Counted from the first letter of the stretch, positions 1-8,425 are shown. The stretch is DNA of 19,541 bases from Acidimicrobiales bacterium (GCA_030039575.1 JASHVH010000193.1:1-19541); one strand, 5' to 3'. Made by a program: numbers and translations. Notes: generated from the sequence alone by a model not told the origin.

Positions 1-1698
1 GCCTGGTCCCCCGACTCCGCCTATCTCGCATTTGTAGCGCGAGTGCCAGATGCCGAGCGCTACGGGTCACCCGGGGAGAGGCGCAAGGCCGAGGACATGC
101 CTCCCAGGCGGCTTAGCCACTTGCACTACAGGCTTGACAGCGAGGGGTGGGTCTTCGACCGCCCGAACCGCATAATGACGGTGCCGGCCGACGGATCTGC
201 CGTGCCCCGGATCCTTACCACGGGGCCCTACGAGGCTTCGGAGTTCGCATGGTCGCCAGACGGGTCCCGCATCGCGTTTGCGTCCGCCCGCCATGAGACC
301 TGGGACCTCGACGGGGCCGTCGACCTCTGGACCATAGCTACGGACGGCTCGGGCGAACCGGAACGGCTGACGGGCACGAAGGCGGCGTTTTCGTGCCCAG
401 CCTGGTCAGCCGATGGCACCAAGTTGGCCTACGTGCGCAACCCGACGCCCCTCGACGACCCCCGCCACGACGTGGTGGGCGTCCTCGACCTCTTGACCGG
501 CCAAACGACCGACCTCACCGCCGGCCTCGACCGCAACTGTTTCCCGTACGGGTACGGACGGGCGCCGGTCTGGTTACGGGACCGCCTTTTGTTCAGTGTG
601 GAGGACTCGGGCAACGTGCACGTCTAGGCGGTGGCGACCTCCGGTGACAGCAAACCCTTCGCCATCGTCGACGGCGAGCGCTGGGTGGCGGCCTGGGACT
701 GGGCGGGCGGGACGCTCGCGATGGCCGTGAGCACACCCACCACCCTGCCCGAGCTGTTGGTCCGCCGGCTCCCGTCAAATGGCGCCGAGGGCCTTGGCCC
801 CGGGGCCGAACCAGAAGGCCCAGGGGCGCCCGCTGGAGCACGCTTGACGGACCTGACCGGTCCATTTGTGGCCAAGACACGCCTGTCCGAACCGCAGCCG
901 TTCGTGGCCAGATCTGCCGACGGCACCGGAGTCCCCTGCTGGGCCATGCCGCCGGTCGGAGCGGAGCCGGGGCGGCGCTACCCGACCCTCCTAAATGTTC
1001 ACGGCGGTCCCTTCAGCTCGTACGGGAACCGCTTTTTCGACGAGTTCCAGATCGAGGCCGGCAACGGTTTCGGCGTCCTGTACTGCAACCCCCGCGGCAG
1101 CTCCGGCTACGAGGAAGCCTGGGGCCGGGCGGTGCGCTGGCCCGAAGCCGAAGCCGACCCCGGGTCGGGTTGGGGCGGCGTGGACTTCGACGACGTGATG
1201 GCTTGTGTGGAGGAGGGATGCCGGCGGTTTGGTTGGGTTGACGCCGACCGCCTGGGCATTATGGGTGGCTCGTACGGCGGCTACATGACGTCGTGGGCCA
1301 TCGGCCACACGGACCGCTTCAAGGCAGCGTGCTCGGAGCGTGCTTGCAACAACTTGCTGACCCTGGAAAGCAATTCGGACATCGCCGGCAGTTTCCGTAC
1401 CGCCGTCGGGCGGTCCCACCTGGAGGACCCGGCCGCCTATGTACGCCAATCACCCATTACCTACGTGTCGAGGATGACCACGCCTGTGCTGATCCTGCAC
1501 TCGGAGGACGACCTGCGCTGCCCTATCAGCCAGGCCGAGGAGCTTTTCGTGGCCCTCCGGTTGCTGGGCCGCGACCCTGTCTTCGTCCGGTTCCCGGGCG
1601 AGAGCCACGAACTGTCCCGATCTGGTGCGCCCCGCCACCGGGTGGAACGGGCCCGTCTGATCCTGGACTGGTTCAAAGAGAAGCTCGGCGAAGGCTAG
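1..1698 (+). pseudogene. S9 family prolyl oligopeptidase, 5'-truncated by the window and split by an in-frame TAG
   Basis: The frame is open from base 1 and continues to a TAG at 1696-1698, with one internal TAG at 625-627. Both sides are one protein in one frame. The left part is a beta-propeller with repeated WSPDG/WSADG blades (about 245-420). The right part is the alpha/beta-hydrolase peptidase domain. The right part holds HGGP (oxyanion region, about 994-1005), the nucleophile elbow GGSYGGY with Ser at 1270-1272, Asp in SEDDLRCP, and His in GESHEL, so the catalytic triad is intact. The family cleaves short peptides or acyl-peptides after substrate enters through the propeller. A GTG at 631 could restart translation, but no Shine-Dalgarno precedes it and the product would lack most of the propeller. 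Family assignment is firm. Whether the gene is dead, read through, or carries a sequencing error is open. Confidence 0.85.
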
Positions 1699-1805
1699 GG
1701 GGCTCAGGCTTAAAGGGCAGTCATCTCGAGGTGGCGTGGAGGACTTAGCCGGCTTGAGGGCATGAACTATGGGGTTTTTGGGTGCGTTCCGCTGAACTGG
1801 TCGCG

Positions 1806-1822
1806 CTTTGGCCCAAAGTTTT
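1806..1822 (+). terminator. weak terminator-like hairpin in a convergent gap
   Basis: CTTTG (1806-1810), loop GCC and CAAAG (1814-1818) form a 5-bp stem followed by TTTT (1819-1822). It lies between the converging S9 gene and alpha/beta hydrolase gene. The stem is short, so this is only a candidate. Nothing else was recognised in the 202-base gap 1699-1900. Confidence 0.25.
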
Positions 1823-1900
1823 CCTGAAACCGCAACAAGAATCTTTTTCCGCACCCAGAGCGGCGGCGAGCCAGGCTTGAGGTGGCCCGGCCGGCCGTCC

Positions 1901-2875
1901 TTACCCCAGGAACGCCTCGACGCGGGGCACGAACTGGCCCTCGTCCTGGAACCAGAAGGCATGGCCCGCGCCGGGGTAAAGAACGAGTTGCGCCCCGTGG
2001 ATGGTCCTGGCCAATAGCCGGTCATTGGCCACCGGGTCGAGGGCGTCCATGGTCCCGTCCGCCACCAGCGTCGGTACGTGAAGAGAACCTTCGGCCCGGC
2101 CTGGGCCGTCGGCACCCCGCAGCCACTGAGCGACGGCGATCTCCTGAGCCGTTTTGACGGCCGGTGAAACCAGGTAAAGACCGGGGTACTGGACTACAGA
2201 TTCGGCGTACGCCTGAGCCGCCGCCGTTTGGCCGGGGGGGAACAGCACACTCAAGACGGCGGCCGGGTTCGGGCTGGCGGCGTCGGCGGCCGCGGCCGCG
2301 GGCAGCGGTAACGCCTTCCCCGTTCCCGCCTGAGTGGCGGCCAAGACGAGCTTGCTCACCTGCGAGGGGTGCAGGACGGCCAGAGCTTGGGCGATCATGC
2401 CGCCCATCGACCAGCCGAGCACCGCCGTGCGCCCGAGACCCAGTGACGAGATCAAGGCGCTGACCTGGTTTGCCATTGCCGTTACCGTCAATGGCGAGCC
2501 AACCGGCGCCGTTTTGCCCACTCCTGCATTATCAAGTTCCACTACCCGGGAACTGGCACCGAGCCGGTCGATGAAAGACGGCGCCCAATCGTCCATGGTC
2601 CCGGCGAAACCCATAACCAGGACAAGCGGAGTCCCGTGCCCGACCTCGCGGTAGGCAACGGGGCCGGCCGACGTTGCGGCCACCCGTATAGGGGCAGTGA
2701 GCGCGTCGACGGGCGGCGCTGCCGCCGTGGTGGCGGCAGGCAAGGTGCCCGCCGAGGCGAGCGCGGCACCGGGCCCGGCCGCAAGGGTGGCGGGCGACGT
2801 CGCCGCCGATATGACGACGGCTGCGCCGGCGGCCACGACGGTACGCCTGGCCCAAAATCGAGCAATAGGTTTCAT
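1901..2875 (-). CDS. secreted alpha/beta hydrolase
   Basis: This is an alpha/beta-hydrolase fold enzyme, probably an esterase-like hydrolase of unknown substrate. Numbering from the chosen start, residues 1-40 form an export signal: MKPIARFWARR, a hydrophobic Ala/Val stretch, then an Ala-rich region. The twin Arg makes Tat export possible but the motif is not canonical. An oxyanion-type segment (LVMGFAGTMDDW) lies near 86-97, the nucleophile elbow GWSMGG has Ser at about 156, the acid is in DGTMDALDP (about 277), and the His is in GAGHAFW (about 305). All triad positions are present. An ATG at 2881 is also in frame, but AAAGG (2882-2886) directly abuts it and is correctly spaced 6 nt from the ATG at 2875, so the latter is preferred. 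The gene follows the methyltransferase gene on the same strand after 247 bases and probably has its own promoter. Confidence 0.88.
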   Translation of the reverse strand: MKPIARFWARRTVVAAGAAVVISAATSPATLAAGPGAALASAGTLPAATTAAAPPVDALTAPIRVAATSAGPVAYREVGHGTPLVLVMGFAGTMDDWAPSFIDRLGASSRVVELDNAGVGKTAPVGSPLTVTAMANQVSALISSLGLGRTAVLGWSMGGMIAQALAVLHPSQVSKLVLAATQAGTGKALPLPAAAAADAASPNPAAVLSVLFPPGQTAAAQAYAESVVQYPGLYLVSPAVKTAQEIAVAQWLRGADGPGRAEGSLHVPTLVADGTMDALDPVANDRLLARTIHGAQLVLYPGAGHAFWFQDEGQFVPRVEAFLG

Positions 2876-3008
2876 GTTCATCCTTTCGAACCGCCGTCAA
2901 TCGCTGCGAGCAGTGGTGCCCAAACCGCTCCATGGTCTCGGAGACGACGTTCAGACCTGGTTGCCGCCTGGTTGACCCGGAGCGATCAGTCACCGCCGCG
3001 CGCTGTAC

Positions 3009-3037
3009 AGGCTACGTCAGGTGGGAGCGGTCGTCAA
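3009..3037 (-). promoter_or_regulatory. candidate promoter for the alpha/beta hydrolase gene
   Basis: Read on the minus strand, TTGACG (3037 to 3032) is separated by 17 nt from TAGCCT (3014 to 3009). The -35 is near consensus and the -10 is weak (3 of 6). A start near 3002 would give a leader of about 125 nt before the ATG at 2875. Confidence 0.35.
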
Positions 3038-3053
3038 CTAAATTGACAGTCAA
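3033..3053. promoter_or_regulatory. TTGAC/GTCAA palindromic cluster, candidate operator
   Basis: TTGAC-A-GTCAA at 3043-3053 is an 11-bp inverted repeat, and another GTCAA lies at 3033-3037. The cluster overlaps and precedes the proposed -35 of the hydrolase promoter, a suitable place for a regulator. No adjacent regulator gene is present, so the binding protein is unknown. Confidence 0.3.
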
Positions 3054-3122
3054 AGAGCCTGACCGACCGGGGGCCTTAGGAAGGGAGTACCGAACGGTCA
3101 CCCGGTCAGGCGACGGGCGCCG

Positions 3123-3908
3123 TCAGATCTTCTGCGCCGCCCACAGCCGGCACACGTAGTGGTGGTGGTATACGCCACCTTTCGCAACCAGGAACCGGCG
3201 TACCCGCCCGGTCAGCTCGCCCAGTTGCTCGGCCGGGAGCAGGCGGTGGTCAGATTGCGTGCGCAGCAGCTCCACCCACTCGTCAGGTGTGTAGTCCTTG
3301 GACCACAAGTACGACTTGTGGAGCGGTTCGGCGAAGGACAAGCCGGCGGGGATGTCGTCGGCGGCGGACGGCGCCGGTTTGGAGCCGACCCCGGCCTTTG
3401 CTGCTATTTCAGGGGCGACCTCGGCGTAGATGGCGTTTATCCCGTCAGCGATGCCATCGCCGTCGGGGTCGTCACTCTCACCGGCGGGCCGGTTCCACCA
3501 CAGCGCCAGCCACCCTCCCTGCTTGAGCAGGTCATGGGCTTTGTGGGCGCGCACCGCCGGGTCCAGCCAATGCCACGCCTGCGCCGAGCACACTAGGTCG
3601 AACGACCCCGTACCCTCGGATGGTTGCCACGTTTCGAAGTCGCTCACGTCTATGTGCCAGCCCGGTCGCCCGGCCAGGTTGCGCCGCGCCAACTCGGCCA
3701 TCGCGGGGTCAGCTTCGACGCCGACGCCGCTCAGGCCTCGGCCCGCCAGCAGCACGGTGGCCTTGCCTGTACCGCAGCCGATGTCGAGAGCGCGCCCCGA
3801 AGGGCCGGCCATCGCCACCACGTCATCGATCAGAGGGGCGGGGTAACTCGGCCGAGCCTGGTCGTAGAGGTCCGCGTCCTCACCGAACACCAGCCGTTGC
3901 TCCCGCAC
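3123..3908 (-). CDS. class I SAM-dependent methyltransferase
   Basis: This is a 261-residue Rossmann-fold methyltransferase of the Methyltransf_11/25 type, probably cytosolic; the acceptor substrate cannot be deduced. Motif I is ALDIGCGTGKAT at about residues 40-51, followed by an acidic ribose-binding end of strand 2 (VGVEADPAM). The segment FDLVCSAQAWHWLDP matches the post-II region, and the end carries HHHYVCRLWAAQKI. The start is GTG at 3908: a TAA lies six codons upstream in frame and no other start codon falls between. There is no clear Shine-Dalgarno. A TAAAGT hexamer (minus strand, 3923-3918) lies 9 nt before the GTG, so the mRNA may be nearly leaderless. The 240 bases upstream (3909-4148) are shared with the divergent dipZ gene. 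Confidence 0.85.
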   Translation of the reverse strand: MREQRLVFGEDADLYDQARPSYPAPLIDDVVAMAGPSGRALDIGCGTGKATVLLAGRGLSGVGVEADPAMAELARRNLAGRPGWHIDVSDFETWQPSEGTGSFDLVCSAQAWHWLDPAVRAHKAHDLLKQGGWLALWWNRPAGESDDPDGDGIADGINAIYAEVAPEIAAKAGVGSKPAPSAADDIPAGLSFAEPLHKSYLWSKDYTPDEWVELLRTQSDHRLLPAEQLGELTGRVRRFLVAKGGVYHHHYVCRLWAAQKI

Positions 3909-4148
3909 GAACCGAGCACTTTAGCCGCACCGGGCGGCGATCGTCCCATCCATGAAGACCTGAGATCCGTATGCCCGGTTATGGCCAACGCCCTGTGCCG
4001 CCCAGTTACCGGTCCCCGCCCAGGCCTGACCTGCTCATCGGCATTGACAGAGCTAGCTTCGTCTACCAGGACAAGGGCGATCTGAGACGAGCGGGCCCAA
4101 GCCGGAGGAGGACCGTGTGCAGTCCCTGCGAGGGAGATAGCGGGGCCG

Positions 4149-5855
4149 GTGGCTGAGCTCCTCCTGATCGCGTTCCTGGGCGGCCTTATCACGGGTGTGT
4201 CGCCGTGCATCGTCCCCGTTTTGCCGGTGGTCGTGGCCGGTGGTACGACGGGGGCCAGTTGGCGGCGGCCGGTCCTGATCATTGCCGGCCTGGTGGTCAG
4301 TTTCAGCATTACCGTGCTGCTTGGCAGCACTATTCTCAGTGCCCTCGGCCTGCCCCAGGATTTCCTGTACTGGTTGGGCATCTCGCTTTTACTGCTCCTG
4401 GCCCTCGGCCTTCTCGTTCCCACCATCGGCCAATGGACGGAACGGCCCTTCAGCCGGCTGGGCGCTTCCCGCTATGCCCGCACCGGTGGCGGCTTCGTCC
4501 TCGGCCTCAGCTTGGGCCTCGTCTTCGTGCCCTGCGCCGGGCCCGTACTGGCCGCCATCTCGGTCGCCGCCGCCAACCACCGGGTCGATGCGTCCCTGCT
4601 CTTCGTAACGCTGTTTTACGCCCTGGGGGCGGCCGTCCCGTTGCTGTTCTTCGCCGGCATCGCCCAGAGGGCCGCCACCCGGTGGGGCAGTGTCCGCTCG
4701 CACCTACCGGTGGTGCGCCGGGCCGCGGGCGCCATTTTGGCGGTGACGACCATTGCCATCGCTTTTGGCCTGTTCGACCCGCTCCAGCGGGACGTCCCGG
4801 GTTTTACGTCGACGCTCGAGAACCGGGTTGAAAGCGGGTCGTCAGTCAACAAGCAACTGCAGGCGCTGAGCGGCGAGCACGCCAACAAATTTGCGGAAAA
4901 GGCATCGCGTGCAAAGACCACCACGGCCGCGAAATCGTCCACTGTGGCGGCATTACCGGACCTCGGCCGGGCCCCGAACTTTACCGGGATAGTGGCGTGG
5001 CTCAATACACCGGGGGACCGGCCACTAACCTTGGCCGAGCTGCGAGGGAAAGTGGTCCTGATCGATTTCTGGACCTATTCGTGCATCAATTGCCAGCGCG
5101 CCCTCCCCCACGTGGAGGCCTGGTACAAGGATTACAAGGACTACGGGTTCGTGGTGGTCGGCGTCCACACGCCGGAATTTGCCTTCGAGCACGTCCTGTC
5201 CAACGTCCGTGCCGCCGCCCGGAGCCTGGGCGTCGACTACCCGATCGCGGTCGACAGCAATTACGGCACCTGGGACGCCTGGAACAACGAGTATTGGCCG
5301 GCCGACTACCTGATCGACCAGAACGGGGAGGTCCGCGCCAGCAGCTTCGGTGAGGGTGGTTACACCACCATGGAGGACGATATCCGGGCACTTCTCACCG
5401 CCAACGGAGTGCGCCACCTCCCGCCGCCCACCGACGTCCCGAACAAAACACCGACTTCACCCTCGATCACCCCCGAGAGCTATCTCGGCTACAACGAGAT
5501 CAGCTTCAACGTGGGCTCCACGGTGGTGGACAACAAGCCTGCTTTGTACCACGGCCCCTCCGTGGTCCCACTGGACAACTTTGCTTTCATGGGCCGGTGG
5601 ACCGACCACGCCGAGGAAGCCACGGCCGGGGCCAGCGCGGGGATCACGCTGCATTTCGACGCCAACGACGTATACCTCGTAATGGGGGGTACCGGCACCG
5701 TCGGCGTTACCTTCGACGGCCGCAAGCTCAAAACGGTGGACGTAGGGGGGATACCCAAGCTGTACACGCTTTTTTCGGGACAACCGCTGCAGAACGGCGA
5801 CCTCGGGTTGACGTTTTCCCCCGGAGTGCAAGCGTACGACTTCACGTTCGGCTGA
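4149..5855 (+). CDS. dipZ: DipZ-like CcdA/thioredoxin fusion protein
   Basis: This is a membrane thiol-disulfide protein that should carry reducing electrons across the membrane to an outer thioredoxin-like domain for cytochrome c maturation or extracytoplasmic thiol repair. Residues 1-210 are a CcdA-type membrane domain of about six helices with the paired Cys motifs SPC (Cys20) and FVPCAGP (Cys129). Residues 215-270 form a polar Ala/Ser/Lys-rich linker. A TlpA-like thioredoxin domain follows (about 272-425) with CxxC as Cys312-Ile-Asn-Cys315. Residues about 430-568 form a beta-rich C-terminal domain like that of mycobacterial DipZ. At 568 residues it is shorter than mycobacterial DipZ (about 695). 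The start is GTG; GAGGGAG upstream is rather distant, so initiation strength is uncertain. No cytochrome c genes are adjacent. Confidence 0.9.
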   Translation: MAELLLIAFLGGLITGVSPCIVPVLPVVVAGGTTGASWRRPVLIIAGLVVSFSITVLLGSTILSALGLPQDFLYWLGISLLLLLALGLLVPTIGQWTERPFSRLGASRYARTGGGFVLGLSLGLVFVPCAGPVLAAISVAAANHRVDASLLFVTLFYALGAAVPLLFFAGIAQRAATRWGSVRSHLPVVRRAAGAILAVTTIAIAFGLFDPLQRDVPGFTSTLENRVESGSSVNKQLQALSGEHANKFAEKASRAKTTTAAKSSTVAALPDLGRAPNFTGIVAWLNTPGDRPLTLAELRGKVVLIDFWTYSCINCQRALPHVEAWYKDYKDYGFVVVGVHTPEFAFEHVLSNVRAAARSLGVDYPIAVDSNYGTWDAWNNEYWPADYLIDQNGEVRASSFGEGGYTTMEDDIRALLTANGVRHLPPPTDVPNKTPTSPSITPESYLGYNEISFNVGSTVVDNKPALYHGPSVVPLDNFAFMGRWTDHAEEATAGASAGITLHFDANDVYLVMGGTGTVGVTFDGRKLKTVDVGGIPKLYTLFSGQPLQNGDLGLTFSPGVQAYDFTFG

Positions 5856-5876
5856 CCCCGCCCCGGCAGGTCAGCC
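5850..5876 (+). terminator. hairpin spanning the dipZ stop codon
   Basis: GGCTGACC (5850-5857) and GGTCAGCC (5869-5876) form a perfect 8-bp stem with an 11-nt GC-rich loop. The TGA stop (5853-5855) is inside the left arm. There is no T tract, so it may be a U-less terminator or a 3'-end stabiliser. Confidence 0.5.
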
Positions 5877-5898
5877 ATGGTCGTCGGCACCGCTCGTT

Positions 5899-5958
5899 GT
5901 GCCACTCTGGCACCACATGTTCTTGACATAGTGCCAACGTGATGCCATACTGGTGCCA
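5899..5958 (+). promoter_or_regulatory. GTGCCA operator array upstream of an RHH regulator gene
   Basis: GTGCCACTCTGGCAC at 5899-5913 is a 6-3-6 inverted repeat. Further GTGCCA boxes occur at 5931-5936, inside the promoter spacer, and at 5953-5958, touching the ATG. Forward boxes are 32 and 22 bp apart, about three and two helical turns. The first product of the operon is an RHH protein, a family that binds short repeated sites, so autoregulation is inferred. Confidence 0.55.
5923..5951 (+). promoter_or_regulatory. strong sigma-70-type promoter, probably leaderless
   Basis: TTGACA (5923-5928), a 17-nt spacer and CATACT (5946-5951) give a consensus -35 and a 4-of-6 -10. Only six bases separate the -10 from the ATG at 5958, so the predicted transcription start is the A of the start codon. 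No Shine-Dalgarno is seen upstream of that ATG, which agrees with a leaderless mRNA. Confidence 0.65.
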
Positions 5959-6488
5959 TGGACCTACGACCATACGTCGACAACCTCCAGCATCAGCTCG
6001 CCACTGCCGCTGAAGCCGGCGGTGAGGAAGCCCGCGCGGTCGCTGAACGTCTTACCGCACCCCTCGACGCCGCCATCCGCCTCACGTTGCAGGAAGTGCT
6101 GGCGGCGGCGGCCGACGAGATCACCTGCGAACTGGCCCCCGGCTCCGTCGAGTTGCGTCTCCGGGCGCAAGGGCCCGAGTTCGTGGTGACGCCGGCCGGC
6201 GAGCCCTCCGCCTCCGACGTGGCCGAGGACAGCGAGGCCGCCCCGGCCATCTGGCAGGTCACGCCCGGTTCGCTCGAAGGCGAAGAGGGGGCGGTGGCCC
6301 GGGTCAACCTGCGCCTGCCCGACCAGCTCAAGGCCCGGGTGGAGCAGGCCGCGGGTCACGAGGGTCTGTCAGTGAACGCTTGGCTGGTGCGGGCGGCCGC
6401 CGCCGCGCTGGGACAGCCGGGCTCCGATCGGCGACGCGAACGCCGGGCTGCTCGGGGGGGCCAACACTACGTCGGTTGGGGCCGCTAG
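5958..6488 (+). CDS. RHH (HicB/Arc-like) regulator, first gene of the DUF4097-ABC operon
   Basis: The 176-residue protein has two parts. Residues 1-100 are acidic, with helical stretches and a short beta segment (VELRLRAQGPEFVV). Residues about 113-150 (RVNLRLPDQLKARVEQAA then LSVNAWLVRAAAAAL) form a ribbon-helix-helix DNA-binding domain of the type often labelled HicB-family antitoxin. The tail is basic (RRRERRAARGG). No toxin gene is adjacent; downstream are DUF4097 and ABC transporter genes, so a role as operon regulator is more likely than an antitoxin role. The ATG at 5958 fits the leaderless promoter. The repeated GTGCCA sites in that promoter are its likely target. Confidence 0.75.
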   Translation: MDLRPYVDNLQHQLATAAEAGGEEARAVAERLTAPLDAAIRLTLQEVLAAAADEITCELAPGSVELRLRAQGPEFVVTPAGEPSASDVAEDSEAAPAIWQVTPGSLEGEEGAVARVNLRLPDQLKARVEQAAGHEGLSVNAWLVRAAAAALGQPGSDRRRERRAARGGQHYVGWGR

Positions 6489-6498
6489 CCGAGCCCCA
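6477..6498 (+). other. small hairpin at the RHH stop codon, possible attenuator
   Basis: TGGGGC (6477-6482) and GCCCCA (6493-6498) form a 6-bp stem around the TAG stop (6486-6488). It lies in the 93-base gap between the RHH and DUF4097 genes and could tune downstream expression. No T tract follows. Confidence 0.25.
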
Positions 6499-6581
6499 CA
6501 AGGCCAAAGGGTCTCCGGCCACCACTAAGCACGACACCTTCCAGTAATCAAGCGGTCCATCGACCGAGAAGGAGAACTCCC

Positions 6582-7472
6582 ATGCCAACTTTCGATACCC
6601 CCGCGCCGATTTCCGCCGTCATCGAGTTCGAAGTCGGTGACCTCCGGATCGTCGCCGGCGACCGGCCCGACACCAAAGTGGATGTGCGGCCGACCAACCC
6701 GGCCAAGGCGTCCGACGTGACCGCCGCAGAGCAGACCCGTGTCGAATATGCGAACGGCAACCTGCTGGTAAAGGGACCGAAGGGACGGAAGTACCTGGGT
6801 TTTCGAGGCGACAATGAGTCAATCGACATAACCATCGAGCTGCCCTCGGGCTCCCGGGTGCAAGCGGAGGCCGGAGTAGTCGCCATCCGGGCCCAAGGCG
6901 TCCTCGGCGAGTGCCGCGTGAAGACCGGCGTCGGCGACGTCCGGCTCGAGCAGGTCGGCGCGCTCCAGGTGAAGAGCGGAGCCGGCGACATTACCGTGGA
7001 CCGAGCCGCGGGTCAGGCGGACGTCACGACGGGTTCCGGGGCCGTGCGCGTTGGCGTCATCGACGGCAGCGCCGTGGTCAAGGACTCCAACGGCAACATC
7101 TGGCTCGGTGAAGTCGGCGGTGACCTGCGGGTAACAGCCACCAACGGCGAGATTTCGGTCGACCGGGCCCACTCCACCGTGGTGGCCAAGAACGCCAATG
7201 GCGACGTGCGCCTCGGCCAGGTCGAAACGGGTGCGGTCAGCGCCCACACCGCCAGGGGCAGCCTCGAGATCGGCGTTCGCACTGGAGTCGCCGCCTGGTT
7301 GGACCTGAACACCCAGTTCGGCACCGTGCACAACAACCTCGTCGCCTCAGACGCTCCCCCTCCCGGCGACGCCAGCGTCGAGGTGCGCGCCCGCACCGCG
7401 TTCGGGGACGTAACCATCTACCGCACCGGGGCGGCGGGCCCCTCGAACGGCAGGCCGGGGGGGCCGGCATGA
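6582..7472 (+). CDS. DUF4097 family beta-repeat protein
   Basis: The 296-residue protein consists mostly of short repeated beta strands with Gly-Asp/Asn turns (for example GVGDVRLEQVG, GAGDITVDRAAG, GSGAVRVGVIDG, NGNIWLGEVGG, NGEISVDRAH, NGDVRLGQV). This is the right-handed beta-helix-like pattern of DUF4097 proteins. The biochemical role of the family is not established. There is no signal peptide or membrane segment, so it is probably cytosolic or peripheral. The start is well supported by AAGGAG at 6569-6574, 7 nt before the ATG. The stop overlaps the next start by ATGA, implying translational coupling to the ABC ATPase. RHH, DUF4097 and a DrrA/DrrB pair in this order are a recurring actinobacterial arrangement. 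Confidence 0.82.
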   Translation: MPTFDTPAPISAVIEFEVGDLRIVAGDRPDTKVDVRPTNPAKASDVTAAEQTRVEYANGNLLVKGPKGRKYLGFRGDNESIDITIELPSGSRVQAEAGVVAIRAQGVLGECRVKTGVGDVRLEQVGALQVKSGAGDITVDRAAGQADVTTGSGAVRVGVIDGSAVVKDSNGNIWLGEVGGDLRVTATNGEISVDRAHSTVVAKNANGDVRLGQVETGAVSAHTARGSLEIGVRTGVAAWLDLNTQFGTVHNNLVASDAPPPGDASVEVRARTAFGDVTIYRTGAAGPSNGRPGGPA

Positions 7473-8425
7473 CGGCCTCGCGAAGTTCGGCGCTGAAAGC
7501 GGAAGGGCTACGTAAGTCTTTCGGCGATAAGGTGGTCCTCGACGGGATCGACCTCGACATTGCCCAAGGGTCCGTCTATGCCTTGCTCGGCCCGAACGGT
7601 GCCGGCAAGACCACCACCGTGCACATCCTGTCCACCGTCCTCGGCGCGGACGGCGGCCGGGCCGAGGTGGCGGGCTTCGACATTGCCCGCGAACCCGAAG
7701 CGGTGCGGGCGGTGATCGGCGTCACCGGTCAGTTCTCAGCGGTAGACAACCTGCTCACCGGCACAGAAAACCTGTTGCTGATGGCAGACCTGCACCACCT
7801 GGACCGGCGCCAGGGGCGCTGGCTGAGCGAACAGCTGCTCGAGCGCTTCGACCTCGTCCAGGCGGCCGGGCAGATGGTTGCCACCTACTCCGGCGGCATG
7901 CGGCGCCGGCTCGACCTCGCCATGACCCTGGTCGGCCGGCCTGAGGTCATTTTCCTCGACGAACCCACCACCGGCCTCGACCCCCGGAGCCGTCGCACCA
8001 CGTGGCAGACGGTCCGGGACCTGGTAGCGGACGGGGTGACCATCCTCCTCACAACGCAGTACCTCGACGAGGCGGACGAGCTGGCCGACCGTATAGGCGT
8101 CCTCGATGGTGGCCGGTTGGTCGCGGAGGGCACGCCCGACGAGCTCAAGCGCCGGGTGCCGGGGGGTCACGCCCGGCTGCAGTTCCGGCACCTGGACGAC
8201 CTCGACGCAGCCGCCTCGGCCCTTGGCCAGGCCACTCGGGACGGGGAGGCACTGACCCTTGACGTCCCTACTGACGGCAGCCCGCAGTCGCTCAAGTACC
8301 TCCTGGACCGGCTTGACCAAGAATCGCTCACGGTCGACAGCTTCACCGTGCACACCCCTGACCTCGACGACGTCTTTTTCGCCCTCACCGGCCATCCCCA
8401 TCAACAAAACGAGGCTTCACCATGA
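7469..8425 (+). CDS. DrrA-like ABC transporter ATP-binding protein
   Basis: This is the ATPase subunit of an ABC-2 exporter, working with the permease encoded next. Walker A is GPNGAGKT at residues 41-48, the Q-loop is near Gln88, the signature is SGGMR at 141-145, and Walker B is IFLDEP at 161-166 followed by TTGLDP. The switch position reads TTQYLDEADELADRI, with Gln where most ABC ATPases have His; this is typical of the daunorubicin-resistance (DrrA) subfamily. Residues about 225-318 form the usual C-terminal accessory domain (DUF4162 type). It overlaps both neighbours by ATGA. The substrate is unknown, and a drug or lipid is only suggested by family. Confidence 0.93.
   Translation: MTASRSSALKAEGLRKSFGDKVVLDGIDLDIAQGSVYALLGPNGAGKTTTVHILSTVLGADGGRAEVAGFDIAREPEAVRAVIGVTGQFSAVDNLLTGTENLLLMADLHHLDRRQGRWLSEQLLERFDLVQAAGQMVATYSGGMRRRLDLAMTLVGRPEVIFLDEPTTGLDPRSRRTTWQTVRDLVADGVTILLTTQYLDEADELADRIGVLDGGRLVAEGTPDELKRRVPGGHARLQFRHLDDLDAAASALGQATRDGEALTLDVPTDGSPQSLKYLLDRLDQESLTVDSFTVHTPDLDDVFFALTGHPHQQNEASP

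Noticed and set aside
3058..3110. CCTGACCG/CGGTCAGG inverted repeat between the hydrolase and methyltransferase genes
   Set aside because: Only 8 bp with a 37-nt loop; likely chance in GC-rich sequence, though it could be a weak methyltransferase terminator.
4044..4049. TTGACA as the -35 of a dipZ promoter
   Set aside because: No -10-like hexamer lies 16-18 nt downstream, so the hexamer alone is not evidence. Nothing else definite was seen in 3924-4148.
5958..6488. Toxin-antitoxin locus because of the HicB-like RHH domain
   Set aside because: No HicA-type or other toxin gene is adjacent; the partners are DUF4097 and ABC transporter genes.
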